This document shows, piece after piece, positions 52,832-62,454 of a stretch of DNA of 64,000 nucleotides; the first letter of the stretch is position 1, and every line of letters begins with the position of its first letter. Under the pieces are notes generated by a model. The model had not been told where the DNA came from, did no database searches, and saw nothing but the letters and a program-made list of their open reading frames with translations. Origin of the DNA: Myxococcales bacterium (lineage in GTDB: Bacteria; Myxococcota_A; Polyangia; Polyangiales; Polyangiaceae); contig JAEUKE010000192.1 of NCBI GenBank assembly GCA_016794345.1, positions 1 to 64,000 of the forward strand, given 5' to 3'. The position numbers and the translations under genes are program-made.

Positions 52832-55042
52832 TCAGCCGCCGGTCGGGAAACCGCGCTTGCGCAGCAGCGCCTTCACGTCCGGGTCGCGCCCGCGGAACTG
52901 GCGGTAGGCCTCGGCGCGGTCTGTGGAGTTGCCGGGCGCGAGGATGAACTTGCGCATCTTGTCCGCGGTGGTCTTGTCGAAGACGTCCCCCGCGCTCGTG
53001 AAGGCGTCGCGCGTGTCCGCGTCCATCACCTCCGACCAGAGGTAGCTGTAGTAGCCCGCCGAATAGGAGTCGCTGGTGAAGAGGTGGTTGAACTGCGGGA
53101 GCCGATGCCGCATCACGACCTCGGTGGGGGCGCCGATTCGCTTCAGCGTGTCGCGCTCGAATGCGTCGGGGTCGACCACGCCGTCAGCGAGGGTGTGGAG
53201 CTCCATGTCGACGATGGCCGCGGAGAGATACTCGACCGTCGCATAGCCCTGGTTGAACGTGCTCGACTTCATGATCTTGTCGACGAGCGCTTGTGGCATC
53301 GGCTTGCCCGTCTTCGCGTGTTTCGCGAAGCGGTCGAGGATGGGCCTGGTCAGCACCCACATCTCGTGGACCTGCGAGGGGTATTCGACGAAGTCGCGCG
53401 GGGTCACGGCGAGGCCGGGGTAGCTCACCTCCGAGAGCAGGCCGTGCAGCGCGTGGCCGAACTCGTGGAAGAGCGTCTGCGCGTCGTCGAGCGAGATGAG
53501 CACGGGCTCACCCTTCGCGCCCTTGACGAAGTTGTTGTTGTTCGAGACGAGCGGCGTGCGCACCGTGCCCGTGAAGGTCTCGCGCCCCCGATAGTAGGTG
53601 GCCCAGGCGCCCGACCGCTTGTTCGCGCGCGCGAAATAGTCCCCATAAAAGAGGCCGACGTGTTTCCCGGCCTTGTCTTTGACCTCCCAGACGCGCACGC
53701 CCTCGAAGAACGTGGGGACCGTCCCGGTGATCTCGGTGAAGGTCAGGCCGTAGAGCTGCTCGGCCATGAAAAACGCCCCCGCGATCATGTTGTCGAGCTC
53801 GAAGTACGGCTTGATCTCGGATTGATCGAGGTCGTACTTCTTCTTGCGGACCTTGTCCGCGTAATGGAGGTAGTCCCACGGCTCGAACGCCGCGGCCTTG
53901 CCCGCGTCCTTCTCGAGGAGCGGCTTCATGTCGGCCACCTCCTCCTTCACGCGCAGGACGGCCGCCGGCCAGACCTTCATCATCAGCTCGCGCGCCTTGG
54001 CCGGGTCCTTCGCCATGGTGTCGGACATGCGCCAATGCGCATGGGACGCGTACCCGAGGAGCTTGGCGCGCTCGGCGCGGAGCTTCACGATCTTGGCGAT
54101 GATGGCATTGGTGTCGTTCGCGCCGCCGTTGTCGCCGCGGCTCTTGAATGCCTTCCAGACCTTCTCGCGGAGATCGCGGCGCGAAGACGCCGCGAGGAAC
54201 GGATCGACGCTCGACCGTGTGTTGGAGACGACCCATTTCCCTTCCAGGCCCTTCTCCTTGGCCGCGGCGGCGTAGCTCGCCTTGAGCGAGTCGGGCAGGC
54301 CCGCCAGGTCCTCCTTCTTCTCGAGGACGACCCAGGTGTTCTCGTCCGCGAGGACCTTGTTGCCGAAGTCCGAGAAGGCCACCGCGAGCTCCTGGTTGAT
54401 CTCGCCCAGGCGCTTCTTCTGGTCGGCGTCGAGCTTCGCGCCGGCGCGCACGAAGGCGTCGTACGTCCGCTCGACGAGGCGCTTCTTCTCGGCGTCGAGC
54501 GAGGCGCGAGCCTCGTACACCGCCGCCACGCGAGCGAAGAGCGGGCCGTTGAAGACGATCTTGTCGCGGGCCTCGGCGATCTTCGGCGACCACTCGCGAT
54601 CGACGGCCTGCACGTCCGGCGTGTTGAGGTTCGACGTGAGCACACCGAAGAGCGTCTCGGCGCGGTCCTGGTGGCGGCCCGAGTCCTCGAGCGGAACGAT
54701 CGTGTTGTCGAACGTCGCCGGCTCCGGGTTCGTGGCGATGACGTCGATCTCCGCCAGCATGACCGCGAGCCCGGCCTCGAACGCCTTGGGGAACGGCTCC
54801 GCCTTGACGCCGGCCCACGGGGGCACGCCGCCGAACGGGCCGCTCCAGACCGCGAGGGTGGGGTTCTTGTCCGCCGCCTCGCGCAGGCGGGCCACCTCCG
54901 ACTTGGCGGCGGCGTGACGCGCGGCCGCGTCCTCCGCGGGCTTGGCCGAGGACGGCGTGGCGGTGGGCTGGGTGGTGGCGGAGGGAGAGGCCGAGCAGGC
55001 CAGAAGGACGACGCCGAGCGTCGCGGTCACGATCGTGCGCAT
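52832..55042 (-). CDS. M3-family metallopeptidase lipoprotein
   Basis: A 736-residue oligopeptidase. The zinc motif HEFGH has His526, Glu527 and His530, with the further Glu ligand in the FVEYPSQVHE segment. The overall pattern is that of M3 oligopeptidases (thimet oligopeptidase/Dcp type). The N-terminus is a signal peptide ending in LLAC (lipobox), so unlike the cytosolic OpdA/Dcp it is probably anchored in the periplasm or outer membrane and degrades short peptides there. It is on the same strand as the EamA gene 31 bp upstream. The length is normal. Confidence 0.92.
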   Translation of the reverse strand: MRTIVTATLGVVLLACSASPSATTQPTATPSSAKPAEDAAARHAAAKSEVARLREAADKNPTLAVWSGPFGGVPPWAGVKAEPFPKAFEAGLAVMLAEIDVIATNPEPATFDNTIVPLEDSGRHQDRAETLFGVLTSNLNTPDVQAVDREWSPKIAEARDKIVFNGPLFARVAAVYEARASLDAEKKRLVERTYDAFVRAGAKLDADQKKRLGEINQELAVAFSDFGNKVLADENTWVVLEKKEDLAGLPDSLKASYAAAAKEKGLEGKWVVSNTRSSVDPFLAASSRRDLREKVWKAFKSRGDNGGANDTNAIIAKIVKLRAERAKLLGYASHAHWRMSDTMAKDPAKARELMMKVWPAAVLRVKEEVADMKPLLEKDAGKAAAFEPWDYLHYADKVRKKKYDLDQSEIKPYFELDNMIAGAFFMAEQLYGLTFTEITGTVPTFFEGVRVWEVKDKAGKHVGLFYGDYFARANKRSGAWATYYRGRETFTGTVRTPLVSNNNNFVKGAKGEPVLISLDDAQTLFHEFGHALHGLLSEVSYPGLAVTPRDFVEYPSQVHEMWVLTRPILDRFAKHAKTGKPMPQALVDKIMKSSTFNQGYATVEYLSAAIVDMELHTLADGVVDPDAFERDTLKRIGAPTEVVMRHRLPQFNHLFTSDSYSAGYYSYLWSEVMDADTRDAFTSAGDVFDKTTADKMRKFILAPGNSTDRAEAYRQFRGRDPDVKALLRKRGFPTGG

Positions 55043-55073
55043 GCCGCTCTCTTTTCCGCGCGCTGCTCCGCCG

Positions 55074-55979
55074 TCAAGCGCGGGCGGCCCGCGCGCCCGC
55101 GCTGGCGGAAGAGACCGCGAGCACGGTGCCCGCGCCGATGACCAGGACCGAGCCGACGATCTGCGGCAAATCAGGCCTTTCGTGGAGGAAGACGACCGAC
55201 CCGACGAACCCCATCACCGTCCCGATGTAGCCGACCGCGCCGAGCCTCGCCGCCTCCGTGAGGGCGTACGCGCGCGTCATGGCGAGCTGCGCGACACCCC
55301 CTGACAGTCCCGTCACCAAGAGCCAGCCCGCGTCCTCGAGCGTGGGAACGCGGAACGAGAAGACGCCGAGCACCGCGTGCGCGACGAACGCGACGAGACC
55401 AAAGTGGAGCGCGATGGCCTCCGCGCTCTCCGGGGTGCCGCCCTCGCTACCGCTCCGCATCATGCGGAGGAACATCATCGCCAGAGCGGAGAACACCGCG
55501 GCCAGGAGCGCGCAGATGGCCGGCCACGCAGCCACGTCGAGGTGGGTGCCCGCCACGAGCACCACGCCGGAGAAAGCCACGAGGAGGACCCCCCAGAGCA
55601 CGCGCCCCGGCTCCTCACCCAGGATGCGCGGCGAGAGGAGCGCGATGAAGAGCGGCGCGGTCGCGAAGAGCGTGACCGCGGTGCTCACGCCGAGCTCGGG
55701 GGACGACACGGCATAGAAGGTCGAGAGCATGGCGCCGGTGCCCAGGAGGGAACGCGCCCACGAGAGTCCGCGGCGCTTGGTCTTGAGCGGCGAACGGCGA
55801 TGGAGCGCGACCAAGAGCGCGACACAGGCCCCGACCAGCGCGCGCGTGCCGCCGACGGTCGTCCACGAGGCGGAGCGCGAAGCCAGGCGCGCCGCGATCG
55901 TCATCACGGCGAAGAGAGTGTTGGCGAACGTGACCCAAGCGAGGCCGCGCAGCGCCGACGAGCGACTTGGGGTCGGCAC
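55074..55979 (-). CDS. EamA/DMT family transporter
   Basis: A 301-residue protein with about ten hydrophobic segments in two similar halves, the EamA (drug/metabolite transporter) layout. The segments LSTFYAVSSPELGVSTAVTLFATAPLFIALLSP and LLVTGLSGGVAQLAMTRAYALTEAARLG are the family-typical helix pairs. It probably exports amino acids or other small metabolites. It starts 38 bp after the last his gene on the same strand and may be read from it, but nothing shows a histidine substrate. Confidence 0.85.
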   Translation of the reverse strand: MPTPSRSSALRGLAWVTFANTLFAVMTIAARLASRSASWTTVGGTRALVGACVALLVALHRRSPLKTKRRGLSWARSLLGTGAMLSTFYAVSSPELGVSTAVTLFATAPLFIALLSPRILGEEPGRVLWGVLLVAFSGVVLVAGTHLDVAAWPAICALLAAVFSALAMMFLRMMRSGSEGGTPESAEAIALHFGLVAFVAHAVLGVFSFRVPTLEDAGWLLVTGLSGGVAQLAMTRAYALTEAARLGAVGYIGTVMGFVGSVVFLHERPDLPQIVGSVLVIGAGTVLAVSSASAGARAARA

Positions 55980-56017
55980 GCCGACCAGGTAGCACGGATG
56001 AAACCGTGCGCAACGCG

Positions 56018-56623
56018 TCAGCTCTTCGCGCGCGCCTCGAGCACCTTGCGCACCTCGTCGAAGCCTATGCCGGCCGCGCGGAGCGCCACCATGACGTGAT
56101 AGACGACGTCCGCTGCCTCTTCCGCGGCGCGCGCCTGGTCGCCGTCCGCCAAGGCAACCACGAGCTCGCTCGCCTCCTCGCCGATCTTCTTCAGCCGGAG
56201 GTTGCGGTCGGCGAGCAACCGGCGCGTGTACGACGGCCTGGCCGCGCCGTCCTCCGGAGCTGCGGCGCGCGCCGCGATTGTCGCGTCCAGCGCTCGGAGC
56301 GCGTCGAGGGGCGGGTCACCGAAGCAGGTGACCTGCCCGGTGTGACACGCGGGGCCCGCGGGCTCCACGCGCGCGAGGATCGCGTCGGAGTCACAGTCCG
56401 CCGAGAGGTCGACGACGCGCATGACGTTCCCGCTCGTCTCGCCCTTCTTCCAGAGACCCCGCCGGCGTGAGAAGAAATGGAGCTCGCCGGTCGCCAGCGT
56501 CCTCTCGATGGCCTCCCGATTGGCGAAGGCCACCATGAGCACCGCGCCTGTCGACGCGCCCTGCGCGACGACGCTGACGAGGCCGTTACCCTTCTCGAAG
56601 TCGATCGTCTCGATGTCGATCAC
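56018..56623 (-). CDS. hisIE: bifunctional phosphoribosyl-AMP cyclohydrolase/phosphoribosyl-ATP pyrophosphatase
   Basis: A 201-residue fusion from GTG 56623 with a GAGGG ribosome site. The HisI half has CDSDAILARVEPAGPACHTGQVTCF, holding the zinc and metal cysteines (CHTG...C). The HisE half has RLKKIGEEASELVVAL and the acidic EEAADVVYHVMV. Together they do the second and third steps of histidine synthesis. It is the last gene of the his operon and overlaps hisN by 4 bp. Confidence 0.95.
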   Translation of the reverse strand: MIDIETIDFEKGNGLVSVVAQGASTGAVLMVAFANREAIERTLATGELHFFSRRRGLWKKGETSGNVMRVVDLSADCDSDAILARVEPAGPACHTGQVTCFGDPPLDALRALDATIAARAAAPEDGAARPSYTRRLLADRNLRLKKIGEEASELVVALADGDQARAAEEAADVVYHVMVALRAAGIGFDEVRKVLEARAKS

Positions 56624-57414
56624 GTTTCCCTCTGCACCGGCACACCCAGGATCTCGCGTGCGGCACCGGCCACCGCACGATTGGTCGCGACGAGGCCGCG
56701 GCCGAACCCGGTCCGCTTGCCGTCCCAGTCCGTGATGACGCCCCCCGCCTCCTCGATGATGGGAATGAAACACGCGGCGTCCCAGGGGCTGAGCCGCCCG
56801 TCCGTCATCAGCTCGGCGCGGCCGGTGGCGACGAGGTAATAGCCGAAGCAGTCGCCCCAGGTCCGCGCGAGCCGCGCGGCGCCTGCCAGCGAACGCCACG
56901 GCGCTGCGCACTCGGGCGCGTCCAGGAATCGCTCGTCCGTCGTCAGCACGAGCGCATCGGCGACGCTGCTGACGCTGGAGACGCCCGCGCGCCCGCCCTC
57001 CACCACGACGCCCGCGCCGGGGGCCGCCGCGATGGCCTCTGCCGTGACGGGGAACCGCGCCGCGCCGGCGAGGACGGTGTCGCCTTCCACGAGGGCCACG
57101 AGCGATCCCCAGAGCGGCGCGCCGGCGAGGAACGACTTGGTGCCGTCGATCGGGTCGATGCACCACTTGCGCTTGGCGTCCGGCCGCGTCTCGCCGAGCT
57201 CCTCGCCGAGCACGCCGTCCTCGGGGAAATAACGCTGGAGGAACGCACGGGCCGCCTGCTCCGAGGCACGGTCGGCGTGGGAGACGGGGGAGCCGTCCGC
57301 CTTGGTCTCGATGCGCAGCCGCTCGCCGCGCACGTGGGCCTTGTAATACGAGAGGGCGACGTCGCCGGTGAGCTTGGCGACCTCGATGGCTGCTTCCAGG
57401 AGGGATTGGGTCAT
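56620..57414 (-). CDS. hisN: histidinol-phosphatase, inositol-monophosphatase type
   Basis: A 264-residue member of the inositol monophosphatase superfamily. The metal-binding motifs GEELGE, DPIDGT and [15 protein letters not shown] are intact. In an operon with all other his genes, and with HisB here lacking the N-terminal phosphatase, its role is histidinol-phosphate phosphatase (HisN), as in actinobacteria. ATG 57414 overlaps hisF by 4 bp and the stop overlaps hisIE by 4 bp. The assignment of substrate rests on context. Confidence 0.9.
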   Translation of the reverse strand: MTQSLLEAAIEVAKLTGDVALSYYKAHVRGERLRIETKADGSPVSHADRASEQAARAFLQRYFPEDGVLGEELGETRPDAKRKWCIDPIDGTKSFLAGAPLWGSLVALVEGDTVLAGAARFPVTAEAIAAAPGAGVVVEGGRAGVSSVSSVADALVLTTDERFLDAPECAAPWRSLAGAARLARTWGDCFGYYLVATGRAELMTDGRLSPWDAACFIPIIEEAGGVITDWDGKRTGFGRGLVATNRAVAGAAREILGVPVQRET

Positions 57415-58202
57415 GTCGTCGACTCTCCGCGAATGGGGACGCCTCGTGCCCGCGCTTCCATCTTGATGGATGAGACCGTCGTGCGCCCGTCGTGGACGAT
57501 CCCCGCGACGAGCGCTGCGTCCGCGCCCGTGCGGACGAGGGCCTCGGCGACGTGGGCGGGGCTCCCGGCGCCGCCCGACGCGACGACGGGTACGCTGACT
57601 GCAGAGGAGACCGCGCTCGTCAGCTCGAGCTCGTAGCCGGTCTGACTGCCGTCTCGATCGATGCTGGTGAGGAGGATCTCGCCTGCGCCGAGGGACACAC
57701 CGCGCTTCGCCCATTCGATCGCGTCGAGCTCGGTGGCGCGGCGGCCGCCGTGGGTGAAGACGCGGTACCCGGAGGGCACCGCGTCGCTCGGCGATTCGCG
57801 CTTCGCGTCGATGCTGAGGACGACACACTGGGCGCCGAAGCGCAGGGAGGCGCGCGTGAGCAGGTCGGGATCGGCGACGGCTGCCGTGTTCACGGCGACC
57901 TTGTCCGCCCCGGCGCGGAGGACACGCGCCACGTCCTCCACGGTGCGCACGCCGCCCCCCACCGTGAGCGGCACGAACAGGACCTCCGCGGTGCGCCTCA
58001 CGACGTCGAGCATGGTATCGCGGCCCTCGTTGCTCGCCGAGACGTCGAGGAACACGACCTCGTCGGCGCCCTCCGCCTCGTACCGCGCCGCGAGAGCGAC
58101 GGGATCCCCGACGTCGCGCAGACCTTCGAACCGAACGCCCTTCACGACTCGACCGCGGTCGACGTCGAGGCAGACGACGATCCGTCGCAACAGGGCGCTC
58201 AC
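57411..58202 (-). CDS. hisF: imidazole glycerol phosphate synthase cyclase subunit
   Basis: A 263-residue beta/alpha barrel. The catalytic Asp11 is in [12 protein letters not shown], and the second acid is in LSIDAKR. The phosphate loops GGGVRT and SGGAGS are present. With HisH it makes imidazole glycerol phosphate and AICAR from PRFAR and ammonia. GTG 58202 overlaps hisB by 4 bp (GTGA). Confidence 0.97.
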   Translation of the reverse strand: MSALLRRIVVCLDVDRGRVVKGVRFEGLRDVGDPVALAARYEAEGADEVVFLDVSASNEGRDTMLDVVRRTAEVLFVPLTVGGGVRTVEDVARVLRAGADKVAVNTAAVADPDLLTRASLRFGAQCVVLSIDAKRESPSDAVPSGYRVFTHGGRRATELDAIEWAKRGVSLGAGEILLTSIDRDGSQTGYELELTSAVSSAVSVPVVASGGAGSPAHVAEALVRTGADAALVAGIVHDGRTTVSSIKMEARARGVPIRGESTT

Positions 58203-58762
58203 GGCACGTCCTCCTCCACGAGCTCGACGGCGCCCTTGGTGCTGAAGATCTCGCCCCCCGTGTCGGCGAGCGCCTGACGCAGGGCGAGCCCGGTCGCCTT
58301 GAACGCGGCCTCGATGACGTGGTGACGGTCCTTGCCTCGCAGCACGCGGACATGCAGGCTCGCGCCGAGCGAGTCCGCGAGGGACCGCAGCACGTGGGTG
58401 TAGAGCCGGTTCGGGAGCTCGCCCTCGAAGTAGGAGCGTCCCCCCACGTCGATGACCGCCTGCACCAGCGCGTCGTCCATCGGGATCGTCCGCTCACCAT
58501 AACGCGCGGCGGCGGCCGGAGTGATGCTGCGCACCGCTCGACCCAGCGCTATCGCCACGTCTTCCATGATGTGGTGACGAAGATCGCCCTCCGCACGCAG
58601 CCTGAGATCGAGGCCGCCATAACGAGCGAGCGCGGTCAACATGTGATCGAAGAACGGGAGCGTCGTCGACACCTCGACGTGACCGAGCCCGCGCTCCGCG
58701 CTGCGCCCGACGACGATTTCGATCTGCGTCTCCTTCGACCTCCGGACGATCTTCTTCTTCAT
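58199..58762 (-). CDS. hisB: imidazoleglycerol-phosphate dehydratase
   Basis: A 187-residue monofunctional dehydratase with the manganese-binding motifs [12 protein letters not shown] and [10 protein letters not shown] and the FFDHML start segment. There is no HAD phosphatase domain, consistent with a separate hisN. It converts imidazole glycerol phosphate to imidazole acetol phosphate. ATG 58762 overlaps hisA by 4 bp. Confidence 0.97.
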   Translation of the reverse strand: MKKKIVRRSKETQIEIVVGRSAERGLGHVEVSTTLPFFDHMLTALARYGGLDLRLRAEGDLRHHIMEDVAIALGRAVRSITPAAAARYGERTIPMDDALVQAVIDVGGRSYFEGELPNRLYTHVLRSLADSLGASLHVRVLRGKDRHHVIEAAFKATGLALRQALADTGGEIFSTKGAVELVEEDVP

Positions 58763-59493
58763 GATTGCAGCTCCCCAGATGCCGATCCGTACCTCGCGGC
58801 GACGCGCTCGAGGTCGAGCGCGCCGGTGTAGAGCGCCATTCCGATCACGGCGCCGACGCAGCCGGCAGCCTCCAGCTCCTCCAGGTCCGCGAGGGAGCGG
58901 ATGCCACCCGAAGCGAAGAGCGGCGCGGCCGTGACGTCGCGCAGCTCCTGGTACAGCTTCACGTCCGGTCCGCCGAGCGCACCTTCCAGGTGCACGGCCG
59001 TGACGAGGAGACCGGCGAGCGGCAACGTCGCGAGCTCCTTCGCGAGGTCGGTCACGTGCCGGCCGGCTCCCTCCGCCCAGCCGCGAACGAGCACCTCCCG
59101 CTCGCGAACGTCGATCGCCACGACGACGCGCCCGGGCCGGCGCGCGGCGAGCTCCGCTCGGAATGTGGGGTCCTCCACCGCACGCGTCCCGACGACGACG
59201 CGCTCGGCGCCGAGATCGAGCAGCGCCTCGGCGCGCTCGATCGTGCGAACGCCGCCGCCCACCTGCACGACGAGCCCGCTCTCGCGGACCAACCGATCGA
59301 CGAGGCCGGTGTTGTCGCCGCGGCCCGTGGCCGCGTCCAGATCCACGACGTGGAGGGAGGAAAACCCCGCGTCGCGAAAGCGCCTCGCCTGACCGAGGAC
59401 GTCCGTGATCCTGACGCGCTCGGCGTCGTATTCGCCGCCGACGAGCTGGACACACGCGCCCTCCCGGAGATCGATCGCGGGCAGGGCGATCAT
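58759..59493 (-). CDS. hisA: ProFAR isomerase
   Basis: A 244-residue beta/alpha barrel. PAIDLREGACVQLVGG carries the first catalytic Asp. GGGVRT and SGGIRS are the two phosphate-binding loops. It isomerises ProFAR to PRFAR in the fourth step of the pathway. It overlaps hisH and hisB by 4 bp each. Confidence 0.97.
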   Translation of the reverse strand: MIALPAIDLREGACVQLVGGEYDAERVRITDVLGQARRFRDAGFSSLHVVDLDAATGRGDNTGLVDRLVRESGLVVQVGGGVRTIERAEALLDLGAERVVVGTRAVEDPTFRAELAARRPGRVVVAIDVREREVLVRGWAEGAGRHVTDLAKELATLPLAGLLVTAVHLEGALGGPDVKLYQELRDVTAAPLFASGGIRSLADLEELEAAGCVGAVIGMALYTGALDLERVAARYGSASGELQS

Positions 59494-60086
59494 GTCGTCA
59501 CCTCACGCACGATCGTGCCCAAGAGCGCGACTCCCTCCGCCGAGCTCTTCTCGGGGTGGAACTGGCAGCCCACCGTGTTCGCGTGCCGAACGACGGCGGG
59601 GAACGTGTCCCCTTCCAACGTGGTCGTCGCCAGGACGTCCTCCTGCCGCTCCGCGCGGCAGGCGAACGAATGGGCGTAGTAGACGGCCCGCGGCCAGGGC
59701 CACGCGGGAGCGTGCGGCGCCGGACGGACGGGGCTCCACCCCATGTGTGGGGTGCGCGCCGTCGCGAGCTTGGTCACGCGGCCGGGGACGAGGCCGATTC
59801 CGTCGCCCTCCCCTTCTTCGCTGCTCTCGAAGAGGAGCTGCATCCCGAGGCAGACCCCGATGCACGGGAAGCCGTCCGCCAGGGCCTTGCGGATCTCCCC
59901 ACGAAACGAGGCGAGCCGCGTGGCCGCAGGCGTGAATGCGCCGACGCCTGGCAACACGACGAGCTCGCCGTCGAGCGCGCGCGACACGTCGGTCTCGACG
60001 ACGACCTCGGCATTCGTCGCGGCGGCGAGCGCCTTCTCGAGCGAGTGCAGGTTGCCCACGCCGAGATCGAGGAGGGTGATTCGCAT
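59490..60086 (-). CDS. hisH: imidazole glycerol phosphate synthase amidotransferase subunit
   Basis: A 198-residue class I glutamine amidotransferase. The nucleophile is Cys79 in GVCLGMQLLF and the partner acids are His177 and Glu179 in FHPEKS. It supplies ammonia to HisF. ATG 60086 shares one base with the hisC stop (TGATG). Confidence 0.97.
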   Translation of the reverse strand: MRITLLDLGVGNLHSLEKALAAATNAEVVVETDVSRALDGELVVLPGVGAFTPAATRLASFRGEIRKALADGFPCIGVCLGMQLLFESSEEGEGDGIGLVPGRVTKLATARTPHMGWSPVRPAPHAPAWPWPRAVYYAHSFACRAERQEDVLATTTLEGDTFPAVVRHANTVGCQFHPEKSSAEGVALLGTIVREVTT

Positions 60087-61153
60087 CAGAGCACCTCGCG
60101 AAGCGCGGCGACCGCGGGCGCCATGAGCTCCCACGGGCCGATCGAGATGCGGAGGGCGTCGCCGATTCCGGCCAGGCCTTCGAATGGTCGAACCGCCACG
60201 CCCTTCTCCCGGAGCGCGGCCGCCTTGGCCTTGGCGCCCGAGATCGGGACGAGCACGAAGTTCGACGACGTCGGCAAGGGCGCCAGCCCGAGCTCCTCGA
60301 GCGCGCGAATGAATGGATCACGCGCCGCGACGACCTCCGCGATGCCCCGCTCGACCCAGGCCCGATCGTGATCGATGGCGGCGACGGCCATTCGCTCGGC
60401 GAGCCCGGTGACCTTGTAGGGACCGCGCGACTTCTCGACCTCCGCCACGAGCTCGGGCGCGCCGACCGCGTACCCCACGCGCAGACCGGCCATTCCGAAG
60501 GCCTTGGAGAGGGTACGCGCGACGAGGAGCCGGCCCTCGCCCTTGGCGCGGCGAACCAGAGACTCCCCCGCGTATTCGACGTAGGCCTCGTCGACGATCA
60601 CGAGCCCCGGCGCCGCCTGGATGACGTGTTCGATCGCCTCCCGCGAGGCGAGCGTGCCGGTCGGGTTGTTCGGCGTACAGACGTAGATGATCTTGGCCTT
60701 CGTCGCGAGGAGCCCCTCCGCGTCGATATCGTACCCGCGGTCCGAGCCGAGCAGCGGCACGGGCTTCGGCACGAGGCCGTTCATGTGCCCGAAATACGGG
60801 AGCATCGCGAAGGTCGGCTCGGGGAAAGCGAGCGCGTCACCCGTCTCGGCGAACGCGCGGATCGCCGAGTCGAGCACGTCGTCGCTGCCGCAGCCGGTCA
60901 CGATCTCGTCCGGGCCCACACCCAGCCAATCCGACAGGGCTCGCTTGAGATCGGCGCCATAGTGGCTCGGGTAACGCGCGTAGATCTCCGGGCCGGCGTC
61001 TCGAGCGACGGCGAGCGCGGCAGGCGGGACGCCGCGCTGGTTCGTGTTGTCGGAGAGGTCGAGGGCGACCGGAGCCCGCACCGACGTGTAGAGGCTCATC
61101 CGGCGGTAGCTCGGCCGGACGAGGTCGGCCGCGCGAGGTTTGTCTGCGGTCAT
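60086..61153 (-). CDS. hisC: histidinol-phosphate aminotransferase
   Basis: A 355-residue fold-type I PLP enzyme. Lys217 in RTLSKAFGMAGLRVG binds PLP. NPTG, VDEAYVEYAG and LSDNTNQ are the family motifs. It transaminates imidazole acetol phosphate to histidinol phosphate. It overlaps hisD by 4 bp. Confidence 0.96.
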   Translation of the reverse strand: MTADKPRAADLVRPSYRRMSLYTSVRAPVALDLSDNTNQRGVPPAALAVARDAGPEIYARYPSHYGADLKRALSDWLGVGPDEIVTGCGSDDVLDSAIRAFAETGDALAFPEPTFAMLPYFGHMNGLVPKPVPLLGSDRGYDIDAEGLLATKAKIIYVCTPNNPTGTLASREAIEHVIQAAPGLVIVDEAYVEYAGESLVRRAKGEGRLLVARTLSKAFGMAGLRVGYAVGAPELVAEVEKSRGPYKVTGLAERMAVAAIDHDRAWVERGIAEVVAARDPFIRALEELGLAPLPTSSNFVLVPISGAKAKAAALREKGVAVRPFEGLAGIGDALRISIGPWELMAPAVAALREVL

Positions 61154-62454
61154 CGTCGAGCTCCTTCCTCGGTGAACGCGGCGGCGGCGGCGGCGTGCGC
61201 CGGCAGGCCCTCGGCGCGCGCGAGGAGGGCGACGTCACCCGCCATGGTGGCGGCGGCGGCGCGGTCGACGCGCTGGTAGGTCGTCCACCTCACGAAGTCC
61301 TGCGTCGAGAGCCCCGAGAAGCTCCGCGCCGCGCCGGCCGTCGGGAGCACGTGGTTGCCGCCTGTCATGTAGTCACCGAAGGCGACCGACGACCCGTCAC
61401 CATAAAACACGGTCCCGGCGTGGAGCACCCGATCGAGGACCGAAGCGGGATCGCGCACGGCGAGGAGCAGGTGCTCGGCGGCGTACGCGGCGGCGAAGGG
61501 CCAGGCCTCGTCGAGCGAGCGAATCGACAGGATCGCCCCGCGAGAGCCGAGCGCCGCCGCCACGACCTCACGTTTCTCGGGCTCGGAGGCGGCGAGCGCC
61601 CGAGCCACCCGCGAGGCGAGGTCGTCGCCCACGACGAGCGCGACGCAGCTCGCGTCCGGGTCGTGCTCGGCCTGGGCGAGCATCTCACGAGCGAGGTGCT
61701 CGGGGTCCGCGCCCTCGTCGGCGATGACGAGGATCTCGCTGGGCCCCGCGGGCGCGTCGATCCCGACGGAGCCCGCGACCTGACGCTTGGCCTCGGCGAC
61801 GTACGCGTTCCCGGGCCCGACGATGCGATCGACCTTCGGAACCGTGGCGGTGCCGAAGGCGAGCGCGGCGACGGCCTGCGCGCCGCCGATCGCGAAGACC
61901 CGGGTCGCCCCCGCGATGGCGGCGGCGGCGAGCACGACGTCCGACGGGAGCCCGTTTGGCCCGGGCGGGCTGCAGACGACGATGTCGCGGACCCCGGCGA
62001 CGCGCGCAGGGACGACACCCATGAGCACGCTGCTCGGGTAGGCGGCGCGCCCGCCCGGCGCATAGACCCCGACGGCCGCGAGCGGATCGGGGCGGCGACC
62101 GACGAGCACGCCGGGCTCCACCTCGACCTCGGTCCGCGCCGGGAGAAACGCCCGGTGCACCGTCTCGAGGTTCCTCTTCGCACGCTCGAGCGCGCGGACG
62201 ATGCTCGGGTCCAGCCCGCCGACGGCGCGGGCCATCTCGGAGCGCGACACCTCGAGCGCGCGGAGCTCGACGCGGTCGAAGTCCTTCGTGAACGCGACGA
62301 GCGCGTCGTCCCCTTCGGCTCGGACGCGTTCGATGACGCGGCGAACGGAGTCGGCGACACGCGCCTCCGCGTCGGGGAGCGCGCGCTGGAGGATCGCGGC
62401 GCGCGCGGAGCTCGTCAGTTCGGCCAGCGGCCCGGTGAAGGCGACGGCGATCAT
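61150..62454 (-). CDS. hisD: histidinol dehydrogenase
   Basis: A 434-residue zinc enzyme. VGVYAPGGRAAYPSSVLM, GPGNAYVAEAK, AGPSEILVIAD and the QAEHDPDA metal/catalytic segment are all present, as is GGNHVLPT near the C-terminus. It performs the last two steps, histidinol to histidine with 2 NAD. ATG 62454 overlaps the hisG stop by 4 bp. Confidence 0.97.
   Translation of the reverse strand: MIAVAFTGPLAELTSSARAAILQRALPDAEARVADSVRRVIERVRAEGDDALVAFTKDFDRVELRALEVSRSEMARAVGGLDPSIVRALERAKRNLETVHRAFLPARTEVEVEPGVLVGRRPDPLAAVGVYAPGGRAAYPSSVLMGVVPARVAGVRDIVVCSPPGPNGLPSDVVLAAAAIAGATRVFAIGGAQAVAALAFGTATVPKVDRIVGPGNAYVAEAKRQVAGSVGIDAPAGPSEILVIADEGADPEHLAREMLAQAEHDPDASCVALVVGDDLASRVARALAASEPEKREVVAAALGSRGAILSIRSLDEAWPFAAAYAAEHLLLAVRDPASVLDRVLHAGTVFYGDGSSVAFGDYMTGGNHVLPTAGAARSFSGLSTQDFVRWTTYQRVDRAAAATMAGDVALLARAEGLPAHAAAAAAFTEEGARR

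Noticed and set aside
58199-58762. HisB as a bifunctional dehydratase/phosphatase
   Set aside because: It is only 187 residues with no HAD domain; the phosphatase is the separate hisN.
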